A stretch of 64,000 nt of DNA, taken from positions 1 through 64,000 of the forward strand of contig BDDD01005744.1 of NCBI GenBank assembly GCA_001972305.1, read 5' to 3'. Made by a program: the position numbers and the translations under genes. The notes beneath the pieces were generated by a model, which did not search any database, was not told the DNA's origin, and saw only the letters and a program-made list of their open reading frames with translations. This document shows, piece by piece, positions 1 through 11,322 of the stretch (position 1 is the first letter of the stretch; every line of letters starts with the position of its first letter). Source of the stretch: Cephalotus follicularis. Its lineage: Eukaryota > Streptophyta > Magnoliopsida > Oxalidales > Cephalotaceae.

Positions 1-291
1 GACCTCAATCACAAGACTTTGACCTCAAAGCCTTAGAGGATTCTCCTCTTTTACAAGTAATATGAAAGTGTTTACAAGAACCTCTTAAATAGGTTGATGT
101 GAATAAATATAGCTCACAAAAAGAAACACTCAGATACACTCAAAGAATGAAGCTTAGAAGCCTTGTTGAACAATGTAGAGCACTTTGAGCTTTTTGCACA
201 CTAGAATGCTTGAATTGGATTTCACTTGATGTTTGTGTGATTGATGTAGATAATTCTGAATAGTTGTCTATCTTCTGAGGTTTCATGCTTC

Positions 292-300
292 CTTTTATAG
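292..300 (-). promoter_or_regulatory. TATA box of copia LTR
   Basis: Minus-strand CTATAAAAG, at the same place relative to the motif cluster as CTATAAATAG in the M LTRs. It marks the probable U3/R boundary nearby. Confidence 0.6.
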
Positions 301-395
301 CAAGAAAAAATTTGTAGACGTTGCTTAATTTGTGGAAGCTTTTGATTTTAATAATGTGAGTTGCAATTATTGAATTTTATCTCTGCTGGTGTAAA

Positions 396-975
396 GACGT
401 CGACTTCTTTGTGAAAGGCGTCGATGTCATTTCAGTTAGTAGCCGTTGGAAGTGGTTGAACTAGCCGTTCCAGCTTTCCCGGGTCTTGTTTACTTGAAAA
501 GGCGTCGACTTCTTTTGGAAGGCGTCGATGTCTTTTCTGGGAAATCTCCAGGTCTTGAAGCTTTGAACATCACATCGATCTCTTCTTTGGAGTCGATGCA
601 TTTTCTTGGAATTGCAAGTGGCTATGAAAATGGCGTCGATCTCTATTTAAAGGCCTCGATGTCTTCTGCTTTGACGTCGATGTCTTTTGTTTAAGGATCG
701 ATGTCTTTGATTGCAATTTTCATACAGTAGCTTATGGTTTAGAAAACGACTAAAAGCGTCGATGTTATCTCGGAAGTAGTCGATGTCATCTTTAAAGTAG
801 TCGACGTCTTTTGGAAGTGGTCGATGTCTTTTGGTACGAACGTCGATGCCATTACTGGAAGGACGATGTCTTCTTTGTAGTTAATCCTGTACTAAAGACG
901 TCGATGCTATTTCAAAAGAGTCGACTTTTTTCGTACGGACGTCGATGGTTTTCTTTGATAGTCGACTTCTTTTTC
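396..975. repeat. GTCGA motif cluster, GACATCGACGTC dialect
   Basis: About twenty short, evenly scattered motifs of the form GACGTCGAC, GCGTCGATGTC or AGTCGACTTC, each 8-12 bp and separated by roughly 10-40 bp of unrelated DNA. The cluster lies upstream (on the minus strand) of the TATA box at 292-300, in the U3 part of the LTR. The open frames crossing it are by-products of the repeats. Confidence 0.85.
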
Positions 976-1300
976 TGCAGATGGTATATTGCTTGGATTT
1001 TGAACTTGTAATTCCTTGCACATTAAGTAAATTGGTTAAATCCAAATATGTTATCATCAAAACAAGGATTGAGACTAAATCGTCAACAATGGGCATGACA
1101 TCCACCACTCCTTTAAGCAGTTTCGTCCTCGAAATTAAACATTACTAAAACAAAATAGGGTAACACTCTCTAATGTCCACCTCGCGTTCCCAAGTCCCCG
1201 TATCGAGTCGATGGAACTACCACTGAACCTTTACCATAGGAATGGTTTGGTTCCTCAATACCTGCGTCTTCCAATCCAGAATCTGTACCGGTAACTCTTC

Positions 1301-2649
1301 TTAAGAAAGGTCATCTTGCACAGGAACGGAATCATAATCCAAGACATGTGACGGGTCCCAGATATATCTCCTCAACATAGACACATGGAAGACATCGTGC
1401 ACATTTGATAGTGCAGGAGGTAAAGCAAGCTGATAAGCCACCTCCCCAACTCTCTCTAAGATCTCGAAAGGACCAATGTAGCGCGGGGCTAGCTTGCCCT
1501 TTTTCCCAAATCTCTGCACGCCCTACCATGGTGAAACCTTTAGAAACACAAGATCACCAACGTCGAAGATCAGAGGCTTCCTCTTGATGCTGTCCACATA
1601 GCACTTCTGCCGGCTCTGAGCTGCAAGCAGTTTCTCTCTGATAAACCTGAATTTCTCAGAAGTCTTCTCCACCAGATCCGACCCAAGCAATGGTCGTTCA
1701 CCAACTTCATCCCAACAAACGGGTGATCTACACTTTCTTCCACACAGAGCCTCGTATGGTGCCATACCGATACTAGAATGATAGATGTTATTATAAGAGA
1801 ACTCTATCATAGGAATGTGGTCCTCCCAAGTACCAGCAAAGTCAATAATACAAGTTCGGAGCATATCCTCCAAGGTCTGGATGGTACGCTCCGACTGACC
1901 ATCTGTCTGTGGGTGAAAGGTAGTGCTAAGGTTCAGATTTGTCCCAAAAGCTGTATAAAACCTCTTCCAAAAGTTGGAAGTGAAGATCGAATCTCTGTCA
2001 CAAACTATACTCACAGGAACGCGGTGCAACTTCATGATCTCCTTGATGTATAACCGAGCCAACTTGCTCACAGAATCTATGATTTGGGTAGGAAAAAAGT
2101 GTGCCGACTTCGTGAGCCGATCCACAATGACCCACACTGCATTATGACGGTTTTGAGTCAGAGGAAAACCCGAAACAAAATCCATTGTCACATGCTCCCA
2201 TTTCCACTCTGGAATCGGTAAAGGCTGTAAGAAACCTGCGGGCCTCTGGTGCTCAGCCTCAACAGTCTGACAAGTATAACACTTTGCGACATAGTCAGCA
2301 ATCTCCCTCTTCATACCAGACCACCAATAGTTTCTCTTCAGGTCTTGATACATCTTGGTGCTACAAAGATGTATGCTATACTGGGATTTGTTAGCCCCAT
2401 AAAGCAACTCACCCTTCAGCGCATCATCATTTGGGAGACACACTCGTCCCCAAAAGCTCAATATGCCATCCTTATGCACCTGAAAATCAGACACCGGTCC
2501 CAGGGATTCTCTCGAATCCCTGGCAATTCAGGATCATGCGCTTGAGCATCCTTTATATGATCCAGTAGCGTTGGCTGCGCTCGCATGCTAGCCACAAAAA
2601 CCCCCGGTGACCGATTAAATGGAGACCACCCTTGGAAGTCCTCTAACAT
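1301..2649 (-). pseudogene. Element B integrase and C-terminal domain, broken
   Basis: Integrase inserts the cDNA copy into host DNA. Three open pieces in different frames cover the end of RNase H (2649-2458), the zinc-binding and catalytic core (2494-1523) and the C-terminal barrel-like domain (1519-1301). Visible motifs: CYTCQ of the zinc-binding region, TMDF, VCDRDS and [12 protein letters not shown] for the D-D-E triad, then [17 protein letters not shown]. One zinc-binding His is replaced (YGANKSQYS where element E has HGAHKSTYS). A stop after KVSPW and a frameshift near 2470 separate the parts. The chromodomain-like tail seen in element E is not open here. Not functional. Confidence 0.85.
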
Positions 2650-3861
2650 CTTCCATTAAGATATCATCGTGCTAGCAATCATAGCCTTACGGCTTAAGGC
2701 ATCCGTGACCACATTCACTTTCCCGGGATGGTACCGAATACTGCAGTCATAGTCATTAAAGAACTCAACCCATCTCCGTTGCCTCATGTTCAGTGTGTCT
2801 TGACAGAAAAGATACCTCAAACTCTTGTGGTCAGTGAAAATCTCAAACTACGCCCCATACAAATAATGCCTCCATTTCTGAAGGGCAAACACAATCGCGG
2901 CCAATTCAAGATCATGCGTTGGGTAGTTCTCCTCATACGGATTTAGCTTCCGCAAAGCATAAGCGATCACTTTGCCTCGTTGCATCAATATGCAACCCAA
3001 TCCCTTACCTGAAGCATAACTATAGACTGCAAAGCACTCATTACCCTTATGTAACGAAAAAACAGGAGTAGAAACCAACTGATCCTTTAGCTCGCAAAAA
3101 CTGGCTTCACAGTCATCATCCCAGATAAAGAAGGTTTTCTTCTGGGTTAGCTTTGTCAATGGTGCAGCTATCCTCGAGAAGTCTTGAGTGAACCTCCGAT
3201 AATAACCCGCCAAACAAAGAAAGATGCGCACCTCGATCACATTCCTTAGTTGCGGCCAATCTTGCACCACCTCAGTCTTTGACAGGTCCACCGCCAAACC
3301 TTCTCCATATACAACGTGACAAAGAAAGACGACATGATTGAGCCAGAACCGGCACTTGCCAAAATTGGCATACAACTGATGCTCTTTGAGAATCTGCAAA
3401 ACTAATCTCAGATGATAGGCGTGCTCCTCCTCACTCCCCAGGTACACTAGTATGTCATCGATGAACACTACCACAAACTGATCCAGGTAGGGCTGGAACG
3501 CATAATTCATTAGTGACATGAATGCTGCCGGTGCGTTGGTAACACCAAACGGCATTACCAAAAACTCGTAGTGCCCATACCGTGTCCGGAAGGCAGTCTT
3601 CTCTATGTCTCCTTCCTTTACCCTCAGTTGCTGATAACCCAACTTCAGGTTGAGTTTGGAAAACACTCTTGACCCTTGTAACTGGTCAAACAAATCCTCA
3701 ATGTTTTGAAGAGGATACTTGTTCTTAATGGTGGCCTTGTTCAACATCCTATAGTCGATGCAAAGCCTCATCGGCCCATCCTTCTTCTTCAGAAACAAAA
3801 GTGGCGTGCCCCGCGGAGAAACACTGGGCCGAACAAAACCCTTATCTATTAGGTCTTGCAA
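2650..3861 (-). pseudogene. Element B reverse transcriptase and RNase H, broken
   Basis: The RT motifs are in order: [44 protein letters not shown] and the catalytic FIDDILVY. RNase H follows, with SYASGKGLG where elements D and E have an Asp (TDASG, SDASG), so an active-site residue is lost. The long frame ends with a TAG after HYLYGA; the rest of RNase H continues downstream (HPGK, DALSRK readable near 2690-2740). The piece starts inside the conserved region just upstream of RT; the link to protease (3862-4063) is broken by stops. Confidence 0.85.
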
Positions 3862-4063
3862 CTATAACTTCAATTCTCGCAACCCTGCAGGAGCCATTCG
3901 GTAAGGCGCCTTAGAGATAGGAGCCGTACTGGGTACCAAATCAATCACAAACTCCATGCTCCTCTTCGATGGTAAAGACACCAAGTCTGCAGGAAATACA
4001 TATGGAAATTCATTCATAACAGGAACTTCCTCCAGGCTCTTACTTTTCTCCTTCTTCTGTCAA

Positions 4064-4759
4064 TCACATGTGCCAGAAACCCTTCACACCACGAATAAAT
4101 GATATAATCGGCATCAAGAATCCCTTGTCTCCCATGAACTGGAATGTAGTCCCATCAGGTAGGCAAAAGTCCACAGTCTCGTTGTAACAATCCATGCGTG
4201 CAAGGTAAGCGGACAACCAGTCCATACCCAAGATGACGTCGAAATCATGTGTAGGTAGTACGATCAAATCTGCATACAACGGAACACCTGCCATAGAAAT
4301 CTCGCAACCCCTATACACTGAATCTGTACACATGGAACCCCTAGTGGGTGTACTCACATCGAGAACATATGGCATGCAATCAGGTGACACATCTAAACAC
4401 GATGCAAATCGGGAAGCAATAAAAGAATGCGATGCTCTAGAATCCATCAACACTCTAGGAGAAAAACCGTAAACATATATAGTACCTCCCACAACAGAAT
4501 TAGACTCTGGAACCTCTGTCTGAGTAAGAATGAAAATGCTACCTTTCACGATACCCTTGCTGGTATCCCTCCGCTGTGATGGTCCTGGTGCAGAACCACT
4601 ACCACTCGCTGGCCCAGTAGGTGTTTCCGTCTGACCCCTCGGGCAATCCCTCGCCATATGGCCAGCTTCCCCACATCTCATGCACAGCCCTTTCTTTAAC
4701 CAATAGTCTCTCTGAATGTGACCCATACGGCCGCAGACGGAACAAGCCCCAGGCCTCAT
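4064..4759 (-). pseudogene. Element B gag zinc knuckles plus aspartic protease, broken
   Basis: Two tandem CCHC knuckles open the frame. The first, CSVCGRMGHIQRDY, has lost its last Cys; the second, CMRCGEAGHMARDC, is complete. A Ser/Gly/Pro-rich linker leads to the protease, whose catalytic triplet reads MDSRASHSF instead of [11 protein letters not shown] downstream is typical of this group. The frame ends shortly after FIRG. The gag capsid domain is missing upstream. Confidence 0.8.
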
Positions 4760-5061
4760 GTTACTCCCTTGACTAGAAACACTCTTAGAAGCTGTCTGCT
4801 GAGATCCATACTTCGACGACTTTGAAGGCGAACCGCTACCCTGCCATTTCGATGACGCTGGCCTAGACTAAGTAGAAGTCTATTTACTCTGATGTGCTCG
4901 GGCTCTCTTGGCCCGGTCTTCACTCGATATACTCTCCAGTGGTCGCGCCTTCTAGGCGACCGTTCATTCTGTTCTTATAAAGAAAGATGTCATTAGTCAT
5001 CTCGAGAAAACAATTATTAATTGCCAAGGATAGTATCCTAGCTAATCATATAAATGGATAT

Positions 5062-5075
5062 ATGCTCTGATACCA
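5062..5075 (-). other. Primer-binding site of element B
   Basis: Minus-strand TGGTATCAGAGCAT a few bases after the LTR end TGTGACA, complementary to the 3' end of plant initiator tRNA-Met. It fixes element orientation and the inner LTR edge. Confidence 0.85.
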
Positions 5076-5454
5076 CTGTTGTCACACTCCGCTTCACTAA
5101 CAACGACATACAAGTCATGGCAATCAACATAAATCCAGCTTATGAAAAATACGATTAAATTTAAAACTTTGATTCCAATAACATCTTGCGGAAGCATTTA
5201 GTAATAAGCCGAATAAATAAACCAAATCATGCGTCCCATACCACATGATTCTAAAATTTGATATCATTATGTCATTGTCAAAAGCCCACAACGGAGCGTG
5301 ATCAAAAGTCGGTCAACATCATTAATATATCAATACAGTAATCCAAAATAAAAACATGTCTCAATACATCATTTAACATTATTTCGAGATAATAAAACTC
5401 CATCTCCCCTCTGATTCGGTCGGGCACGGTCGATATCCATATCACTGCATCAAT

Positions 5455-6837
5455 CTGTAATAGTAAGGGGTTAGCCTTTGTCCTCACTCGGCTAAATTAT
5501 AAACGTAATTCAGGGTCAATGATAATGAATATCATGAAATGAATGCATTCGTGATGCAATACATAATATATCACAGTACATATATACATATATGTATATA
5601 TGCCAATATGTGCAACCATGCCAAGTGGCTACAATCATCAAATCATCAATCTTGTCTCAAGGGAGAAACCAAATCAAATCGAATCGGTACGAAGAGCACC
5701 ACCATATCCTGGCCCCGATGTCGTACTCTTACTCCGGCCCCAGACTCCCGGGTCACGAAGCAAGGCAACAAATCAAACTCATGATGCTCGCACTCTGTGT
5801 TCAGTAATCATGGTAACCCGTGTTACTTGCACTAAGTGTTTAGTAACATTGTATTTGGGCGTCCCTAGCCATCTCCTAGCCCCTATGAGAACATCCCGCC
5901 ACCAGCCATCGATGACACTCCGTCACCCAGCCAGTACGGCATCAATCACAATCAACAAATCAATTCAAATCTAATCGTTCCAAGTAATTTATAAACTACT
6001 GGAAATAATAAATTTATTTTAAAACGTATTCCGTCTTTGAAACCATGTTTCAATCCGTCGAAAACATACATTTATCAAAATATACATTTTCATATCAAAT
6101 AATGATTTTTATAAAATCATGTACACATTTCTAAAATGAATAAAACACTTTAGAATCATTCATATTCCAATCAACAATTCATTTCGTATCAAAATGCAGT
6201 GCAAAGATATGCTAAGAATACGGGTCAGTCCCTAACAGTTGGTTGTCTCCTCTTGGCAGTCAGTTGTTTAACCTTCAACAGTCGGCTGCCCTATTTTGGT
6301 AGTCGGCTGCCCCCTTATCAGCCAGCTGTCTCTTCTTGAGAGTCGGCTGCCTCGTAAACAGTACACGTCTTCTCATCGCAACCCATCCCAGCCTCTCCAC
6401 CTCAGCGAATCCGGGTAGTGCGACACGTGGATAGTCGACTGTCACTCAAAACAGTCGGCCGTGCCACCAACAGTCAGCTGCCCTCACTCTGCAGTCGACT
6501 ACACAACCAGCAAGAGGTGTCCTCCATTAAAACGCATGAATAGTCAATTAGCTCATTTGCAGAGTCAGCTGTTTCCCATCGAGTAGTCGGCTGTTCTCAC
6601 TGAACAGTCGACTAGAACCCTCGAACAGTTGGCTGTCCTCCTGGGAAAGTCGGCTGCTTCTACGAGCAGTGTACAAAAACAACAGAAAAAGACATGCAAT
6701 TCTCAACCCAATCCAAACACAACAGAGCATTCATCAACAACAACACATTTCATGCTCATATCACAGTCTATTGCATGCATTTCATCTATGAATGTCCATT
6801 ATAACGGAACTTAAATCACAATTATAAAATCCCCTAC
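5455..6837 (-). other. Candidate LTR intron of element B
   Basis: On the minus strand the block preceding 6837 reads TAAAGAGGTGG...CAAAG|GTAGGGG, a good 5' splice site. Towards the other end are GAGGACAAAGGCTAACCCC with a plant-type branch sequence CTAAC (5474-5470) and TATTACAG|ATTGATGC with AG at 5456-5455. The same blocks recur in LTRs C, D and E. Length about 1.38 kb. Splicing is inferred, not observed. Confidence 0.45.
6233..6670. repeat. GTCGAC motif cluster 2 of B LTR
   Basis: About fifteen motifs (CAGTCGGCTG, AGTCGACTG, CAGTTGGCTG and variants). On the minus strand it lies downstream of the GTAGGGG donor-like site, so inside the proposed LTR intron. Confidence 0.8.
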
Positions 6838-7203
6838 CTTTGAATTCCAAGTTAGGAATTGAAATCCACCTCTTTAAGTCCCGGATCTAAGGCGTTCAAA
6901 GCTCCCAAGTCCATCCAATAACTCCACCAAGCTCGATTCTTCGACTGGTTCGAGCCTCCAAGCCCCCAGTTCAAGTATGGAGCATTTGGGGTTCACTTGT
7001 CTCTCTCTTTTCTCTCCTTTTTCTCCCTTACAATCACTCTATTTCTTTTCTCTCTTTCTCTGTGAAATGCCGAATAATGGAGGAGAAGAAAATGTGTTTT
7101 TATGGAGAAAACGTGTTTCTCTTTCTCTCTGCCGACATAGTCCCCACAATCACTCTCCCTCTGTCATGCCAGGTCTGGCAGCACGTTTTGCTATCTGACC
7201 ACA

Positions 7204-7332
7204 TGGCAGTCGACTGTCTCATCTTGGCAGTCGACTTTCTCTACCAACAGTTTGCAGCCGGCTGTTTCTCCCAGCAGTCGGCTTATTCCACTTAAGGGGG
7301 TCCAGTCGACTGTTCCACCTGACAGTTGGCTG
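7204..7332. repeat. GTCGAC motif cluster 1 of B LTR
   Basis: Six to seven motifs of the type CAGTCGACTG, CAGTCGGCT or CAGCCGGCTG, 15-40 bp apart, close to the 5' end of the LTR on the minus strand and upstream of the probable transcription start. Confidence 0.8.
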
Positions 7333-8144
7333 CCCGCCCTGTTTCAACACTTCTCACAATTCCTTTATCTTTTCATGCAAGCTTTAACATCGCAAAGTGG
7401 GAAAGTCCATAATTCTCATTAATTTTAATACGTAGATTACATCGAGAATTACAACATTACATTAATAAAAATCATGGGCGTTACAAGACCAGTCAATGAT
7501 AGTCCACAAAGGTACCAGACAACAGTCAGTCAGTACGAACAAACGCCGCAAACACCTGGCCCCACGTCGTACTATTACCTCAGTCCCGGATCCGGACAAC
7601 ACGAAGCAAGCCAATAATACAGTGAGTTACCCAGCCAACCCCTGGCTCCTAGGTCAACCCTGCCACTGGCCATCCTTGGCAACCTCCACCACGCAGCTAG
7701 TACGATGCAATCACAATCACAGTCCAATCACAGCATAGGCATAGTGCAATCACAGTACAGTTTAAGAAATTTATAAAAGTAATTACTTGATCAAAATACA
7801 AAAGTTCATTTCAAGTCGTTTAAAAGTTATAAACACTTGAAATCATGCATTTTCATTGTACAGAAAATACTTTAAACAATTCTCAGTATCGGAAGTCATT
7901 TTCCCAGTCATTTCGAGAATATGCATTTGTCGAATATATATTTTTGTACAAAATAATGATTCCTTCAAAATCATGCAGGTATTTCTAGAATAACGAAACA
8001 ATTTTAGAAATCAGTTACAGTCAAACCACAGTCAATTAACAGTTCAATATGCGATGCAAACACATGCTCTAACTGCATCTAAACTTGAATCGGGGACAAC
8101 GTACGTTAGTTAAGTGAAAATATAAGAAACAGTGCGTTAAAGCA

Positions 8145-8460
8145 TCGACGTTTATCATTTAGGCATTGACAGTTATGTCCTCTAAGCGTCGATGCTCAAC
8201 TCCATAGCGTCAGTGCTTTCCAGTGGCATTCATAGCGTCATTAGTCATCTTTGGCGTCGACGCTTCAAGGTAAGGAACCTTGAGCGTCGGCGCTTTTCCA
8301 TTAGTATCGACGCCTTGAGGTAGGACCTCAAGCGTCAATGTTTATCACCCCTATATCCATACTAAGAACCATGGTGTCAATGTTTAACATGCATTCAGTA
8401 ATAATATCGAGTTTTACAGTCCAAAGCATCGACGTTTATAACGTGACCGTCGACGGTTAC
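8145..8460. repeat. GTCGAC motif cluster 2 of C 3' LTR
   Basis: GCGTCGACGCTT-type motifs (AGCGTCGATGC, GGCGTCGACGCTT, CATCGACGTTT) at 20-45 bp spacing. Position matches 22115-22440 in the other LTR. Confidence 0.8.
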
Positions 8461-8690
8461 GTGCCCAGAATTGTTCTCTTTCATCCAACATAATCAGTAG
8501 GATTAAAACTCAATGATCAAGAAAACCAGTTTGATATACATCCAGAAATCGACATGGAATAACAAATTACATATCCAGTATATCAAAGCATCAATCCAGT
8601 AACAAAAATCAGTCCAAAACTGTCATGCAATTCATGCATATCATCATTGAAGAAACATTAAGATTGAACTCAAATTTGCAGGTATAGTTC

Positions 8691-8740
8691 CCCTACCTCT
8701 AGCTTCAAGTTAGAAGTCAAAAGTCCACCACTTTTAGACC
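8691..8740 (-). other. Conserved pre-donor block in C 3' LTR
   Basis: Minus-strand TAAAAGTGGTGGAC...CTAGAG|GTAGGGG, the same block as at 22669-22716, 6831-6880 and 11281-11330. GT would be at 8696-8695. Confidence 0.5.
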
Positions 8741-9194
8741 TCAATCCAGCAGCTTTGAGCTCCCAGGTTCAGTTTGGTTGCTCCCAGTTTGAGCCAGCAA
8801 CTTATGTCCAAGTCTCAGGCTCTCTCTTGGCTCAACAATGGAGGAAGATGCTCTTCCTCTTACATACACTCTCTGATGTCTTATCTCTCTAGCAAGTAAG
8901 TGGTAGAGATTAAGACAATAGCTTTTATGCAGGTGACATCTTTGTTTTGCTCTGCATGCATCCACAGACTTCATTTCCCTCACACCTAGTTGCATGGCGC
9001 ACAAGGTGTCATCTCTCCTTTTCCACTCTTGCATGCACCCTCACATGTCTCCTCTCTTCAGTCCTTTTTACTACTGGCAAGTCAGGGAATCATAATGCAT
9101 GCTCAACACGTCATAAACTGCATGTCAAGGCACGTGAAGAGTGGCATTTCCCCACCTCCATGAGACACGTTTCCTGTTTGTTTAATGGCGTCTG

Positions 9195-9365
9195 ATACTC
9201 GACACAAAGCGTCGACACTTAACTATAAGCGTCAGCGTTATTCGTGCTTTGTTCTATTGGCGTCGACGCTTATCCTTTGCATCGACGTTTATGCGCTTTG
9301 CAATACGTGCGTTTTACCTTGGCGAGGCATCGACGCTTTGGCTTATGGCATCGACGCTTAAGCCC
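9195..9365. repeat. GTCGAC motif cluster 1 of C 3' LTR
   Basis: Motifs AAGCGTCGACACTT, GGCGTCGACGCTT, GCATCGACGTTT and GGCATCGACGCTTA, about 150 bp from the LTR end. Some units are extended palindromes. Confidence 0.8.
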
Positions 9366-9619
9366 AATTTCCTAACTTTTAAATTCAAAGTAACCTTTTA
9401 ACATCGTGCACACTAAAAACAACATTATCAAAAGGGCAATTCCCTATTTCACATTAAATTGTGTCAATTTACAAATGGGAAAATACAACATCACACAAAC
9501 GAAAATCCCAGGTGTTACATCCACCCCTCCTTCAAGGAATTTCATCCTCGAAATTAAAACAATACTAAAACAAATGTGGGTAACGCTCACGCATATCCTC
9601 CTCGCGTTCCCATGTTGCT

Positions 9620-10700
9620 TCATCTGGTCGGTGGAATAGACACAGTAATTAAGTCATCCCACACAGTAATTAAATCATAATCCAAGACATGTGATGGATC
9701 TCGGATATATCCTCTCAGCATAGACACATGGAAGATATTGTGCACATTTGACAGTGTTGGAGGTAATGCAAGCTGATAAGCTACCTTCCCAACTCTCTTC
9801 AGAATCTCAAAAGGACCAATATAGCGCAGAGCTAACTTGCCCTTCTTCCCAAATCTTTGCACGCCCTTCCATGGTGAAACCTTTAGAAACACTTGATCAC
9901 CAACACTGAAGGTCAAAGGCCTCCTCTTGACACTATCCAGATAGCTCTTCTGCCGCTTTGAGCAGGAAGCAGCTTCTCTTTAATGACCTTGACTTTCTTC
10001 AAAGTCCCCTAAACTATATCAGGTCCAAGAAATGGTTGCTCATCGACCTCATCCCAACAAATGGGTGAACTACACTTCCTCCCATAAAGAGCATCATATG
10101 GTGCCATACCAATACTGGAGTGATAGTTGTTGCTATATGAAAACTCTGTCAGAGGAATGTGATCCTCCCAAGTACCAGTGAAGTCAATAATACAAGCTCG
10201 GAGCATATCCTCCAAGGTTTGGATGGTACGCTCTGATTGTTCCTCAGTCTGCAGGTGAAAGGCACTACTCAGGTTCAGTTTTGTCCCAAAAGCTGTCTGA
10301 AACCTCTTCCAAAAGTTGGAAGTGAAGATAGAATCTCTGTCACATACTATGCTCACAATCTCCTTGGTGTATAAACGAGCCAACTTGCTCGCAGAATCCG
10401 TGACATGAGTAGGCAAAAAATGAGCAGGCTTTGTGAGCCTATCCACAATAACCCACATTGCATTGTGGCAGTTTCGAGTCAGAGGAAAACCCAAAATGAA
10501 ATCCATTGTCACATGTTCCCACTTCCACTCGGCAACTAGTAAAGGCTGCAGCAACCCCGCTGGCCTCTGGTGTTCGGCCATGTCTCTCTAACAAGTATAA
10601 CACTTCGTGACATAGTCAGCAATCTCTCGTTTCATGCCGGACCACCAGTAATTCCTCTTCATATCCAGGTACATTTTCGTGCTACCTGGGTGAATGCTGT
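9620..10700 (-). pseudogene. Element C integrase, broken
   Basis: Reading from 10700 down: the zinc-binding region ([19 protein letters not shown]), a nonsense codon just after it, the catalytic core (10581-10009) with TMDF, VCDRDS and [12 protein letters not shown], and the C-terminal [17 protein letters not shown] domain (9916-9620). Compared with B and E, a run of seven residues just before SIVCDRDS is missing in frame, between two short VS-containing stretches. TEEQSERT stands where the relatives have TDGQSERT. The start of the gene is cut by E at 10701. Confidence 0.85.
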
Positions 10701-10842
10701 TGTAATACCCAGGATTTCCATTTACGTGTAATATTGCTTTTCCAATGTAATATTACACCTTGTGTTAATGAGAATCGTGTTTTCCCTCTTTCCCGTGTTG
10801 AGATGTAGCAAGAAAGTGTGTTATTGTGTGTTTTTGTGCAGG

Positions 10843-10992
10843 GGCAGCCGACTGCCACAGGGAGGCAGCTGACTGGACCCTTGCTGAGGCGTGGCAGCCA
10901 GCTGCTGTGAGGAAGCAGCCGGCTGGTGGGAGTGTCGGCAGAAATAGCCGACTGCCAAGCCAAGGCAGTCGACTGCCATGCGCCAGACAGCC
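10843..10992. repeat. GTCGAC motif cluster 1 of E LTR
   Basis: Motifs CAGCCGACTGCC, CAGCTGACTG, CAGCCGGCTG and CAGTCGACTGCC separated by 10-30 bp, beginning about 140 bp into the LTR. CAGTCGACTG at 10967-10976 is a perfect 10-bp palindrome. Confidence 0.85.
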
Positions 10993-11322
10993 CACGTGCT
11001 GTCTGCCTTAAGTGACAAAAGGGAGAGTGTTTTGGTTTTTATGGCATATGGCAGAGGAGGGGTCGAGTCTCTCTCCTTAAAACACAACCTTCCTCTCTTG
11101 TTTCTCCATCATTCTCTGTGTTTTCCAAGGGTGGTTGTGAGTTTGAGAGTGAAAGCGTGTGTGAGTTTGTGTGGAACAAAGAGTTTGTGAGGAAACCAAA
11201 AGCTTGGAGGCTTGACAGTGGGAGTTCGGACCTGTTGAAGGTGGCTGGACGTGTTGGGGTTGCAAGAGCTTCGGATTTAGACATAAAGAGGTGGATTGCA
11301 ACTCCTAACTTGGAGTTCTAAG

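Larger units (their letters stand above)
1..1088 (-). mobile_element. Ty1/copia LTR, partial at window edge (same family as M)
   Basis: Read on the minus strand this begins TGTTGACGATTTAGTC at 1088 and follows, block by block, the LTR of copia element M (44696-45545 and 46566-47415): the same order of GTCGA-type motifs, the same segment around the TATA box and the same downstream text. It runs off the left edge, so whether it is a solo LTR or one end of a full element cannot be told. It is inserted 12 bp inside the LTR of gypsy element B. The match to M is clearly imperfect, so this copy is older than M. Confidence 0.85.
1089..7485 (-). mobile_element. Ty3/gypsy element B, degenerate
   Basis: Order on the minus strand: 5' LTR (7485-5080), primer-binding site, remnant of gag with zinc knuckles, protease, RT, RNase H, integrase, C-terminal region, purine-rich tract (about 1115-1101), then the first 12 bp of the 3' LTR (1100-1089), where the copia LTR interrupts it. 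Those 12 bp (TGTCATGCCCAT) match the 5' LTR start (TGTAACGCCCAT). Most of gag is missing: only about 300 bp separate the zinc-knuckle region from the primer site (4760-5061), and the start of gag is recognisable only near 4960-5010. The element lies in the 3' LTR of element C. The left flank is off-window, so no target duplication can be tested. Confidence 0.85.
5080..7485 (-). repeat. 5' LTR of element B
   Basis: Minus strand TGTAACGCCCATG...GTGTGACA, about 2.4 kb. Edges are set by the primer site inside and by resumption of the C LTR sequence at 7486. It holds two clusters of CAGTCGACTG-type motifs, a CT-rich stretch between them (about 7000-7150), and the conserved splice-like blocks described separately. 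Overall it resembles the E LTR in layout and in several blocks. Confidence 0.85.
7486..9519 (-). repeat. 3' LTR of element C, truncated by B
   Basis: Collinear with 21476-23470 of the C 5' LTR. It begins on the minus strand at TGTAACACC (9519) next to a purine-rich tract. The remainder (equivalent to 20857-21475) lies beyond element B, outside the window. Confidence 0.9.

Noticed and set aside
5062-5075. tRNA-like match next to LTRs
   Set aside because: These are primer-binding sites complementary to the tRNA 3' end, not tRNA genes. No cloverleaf is present.
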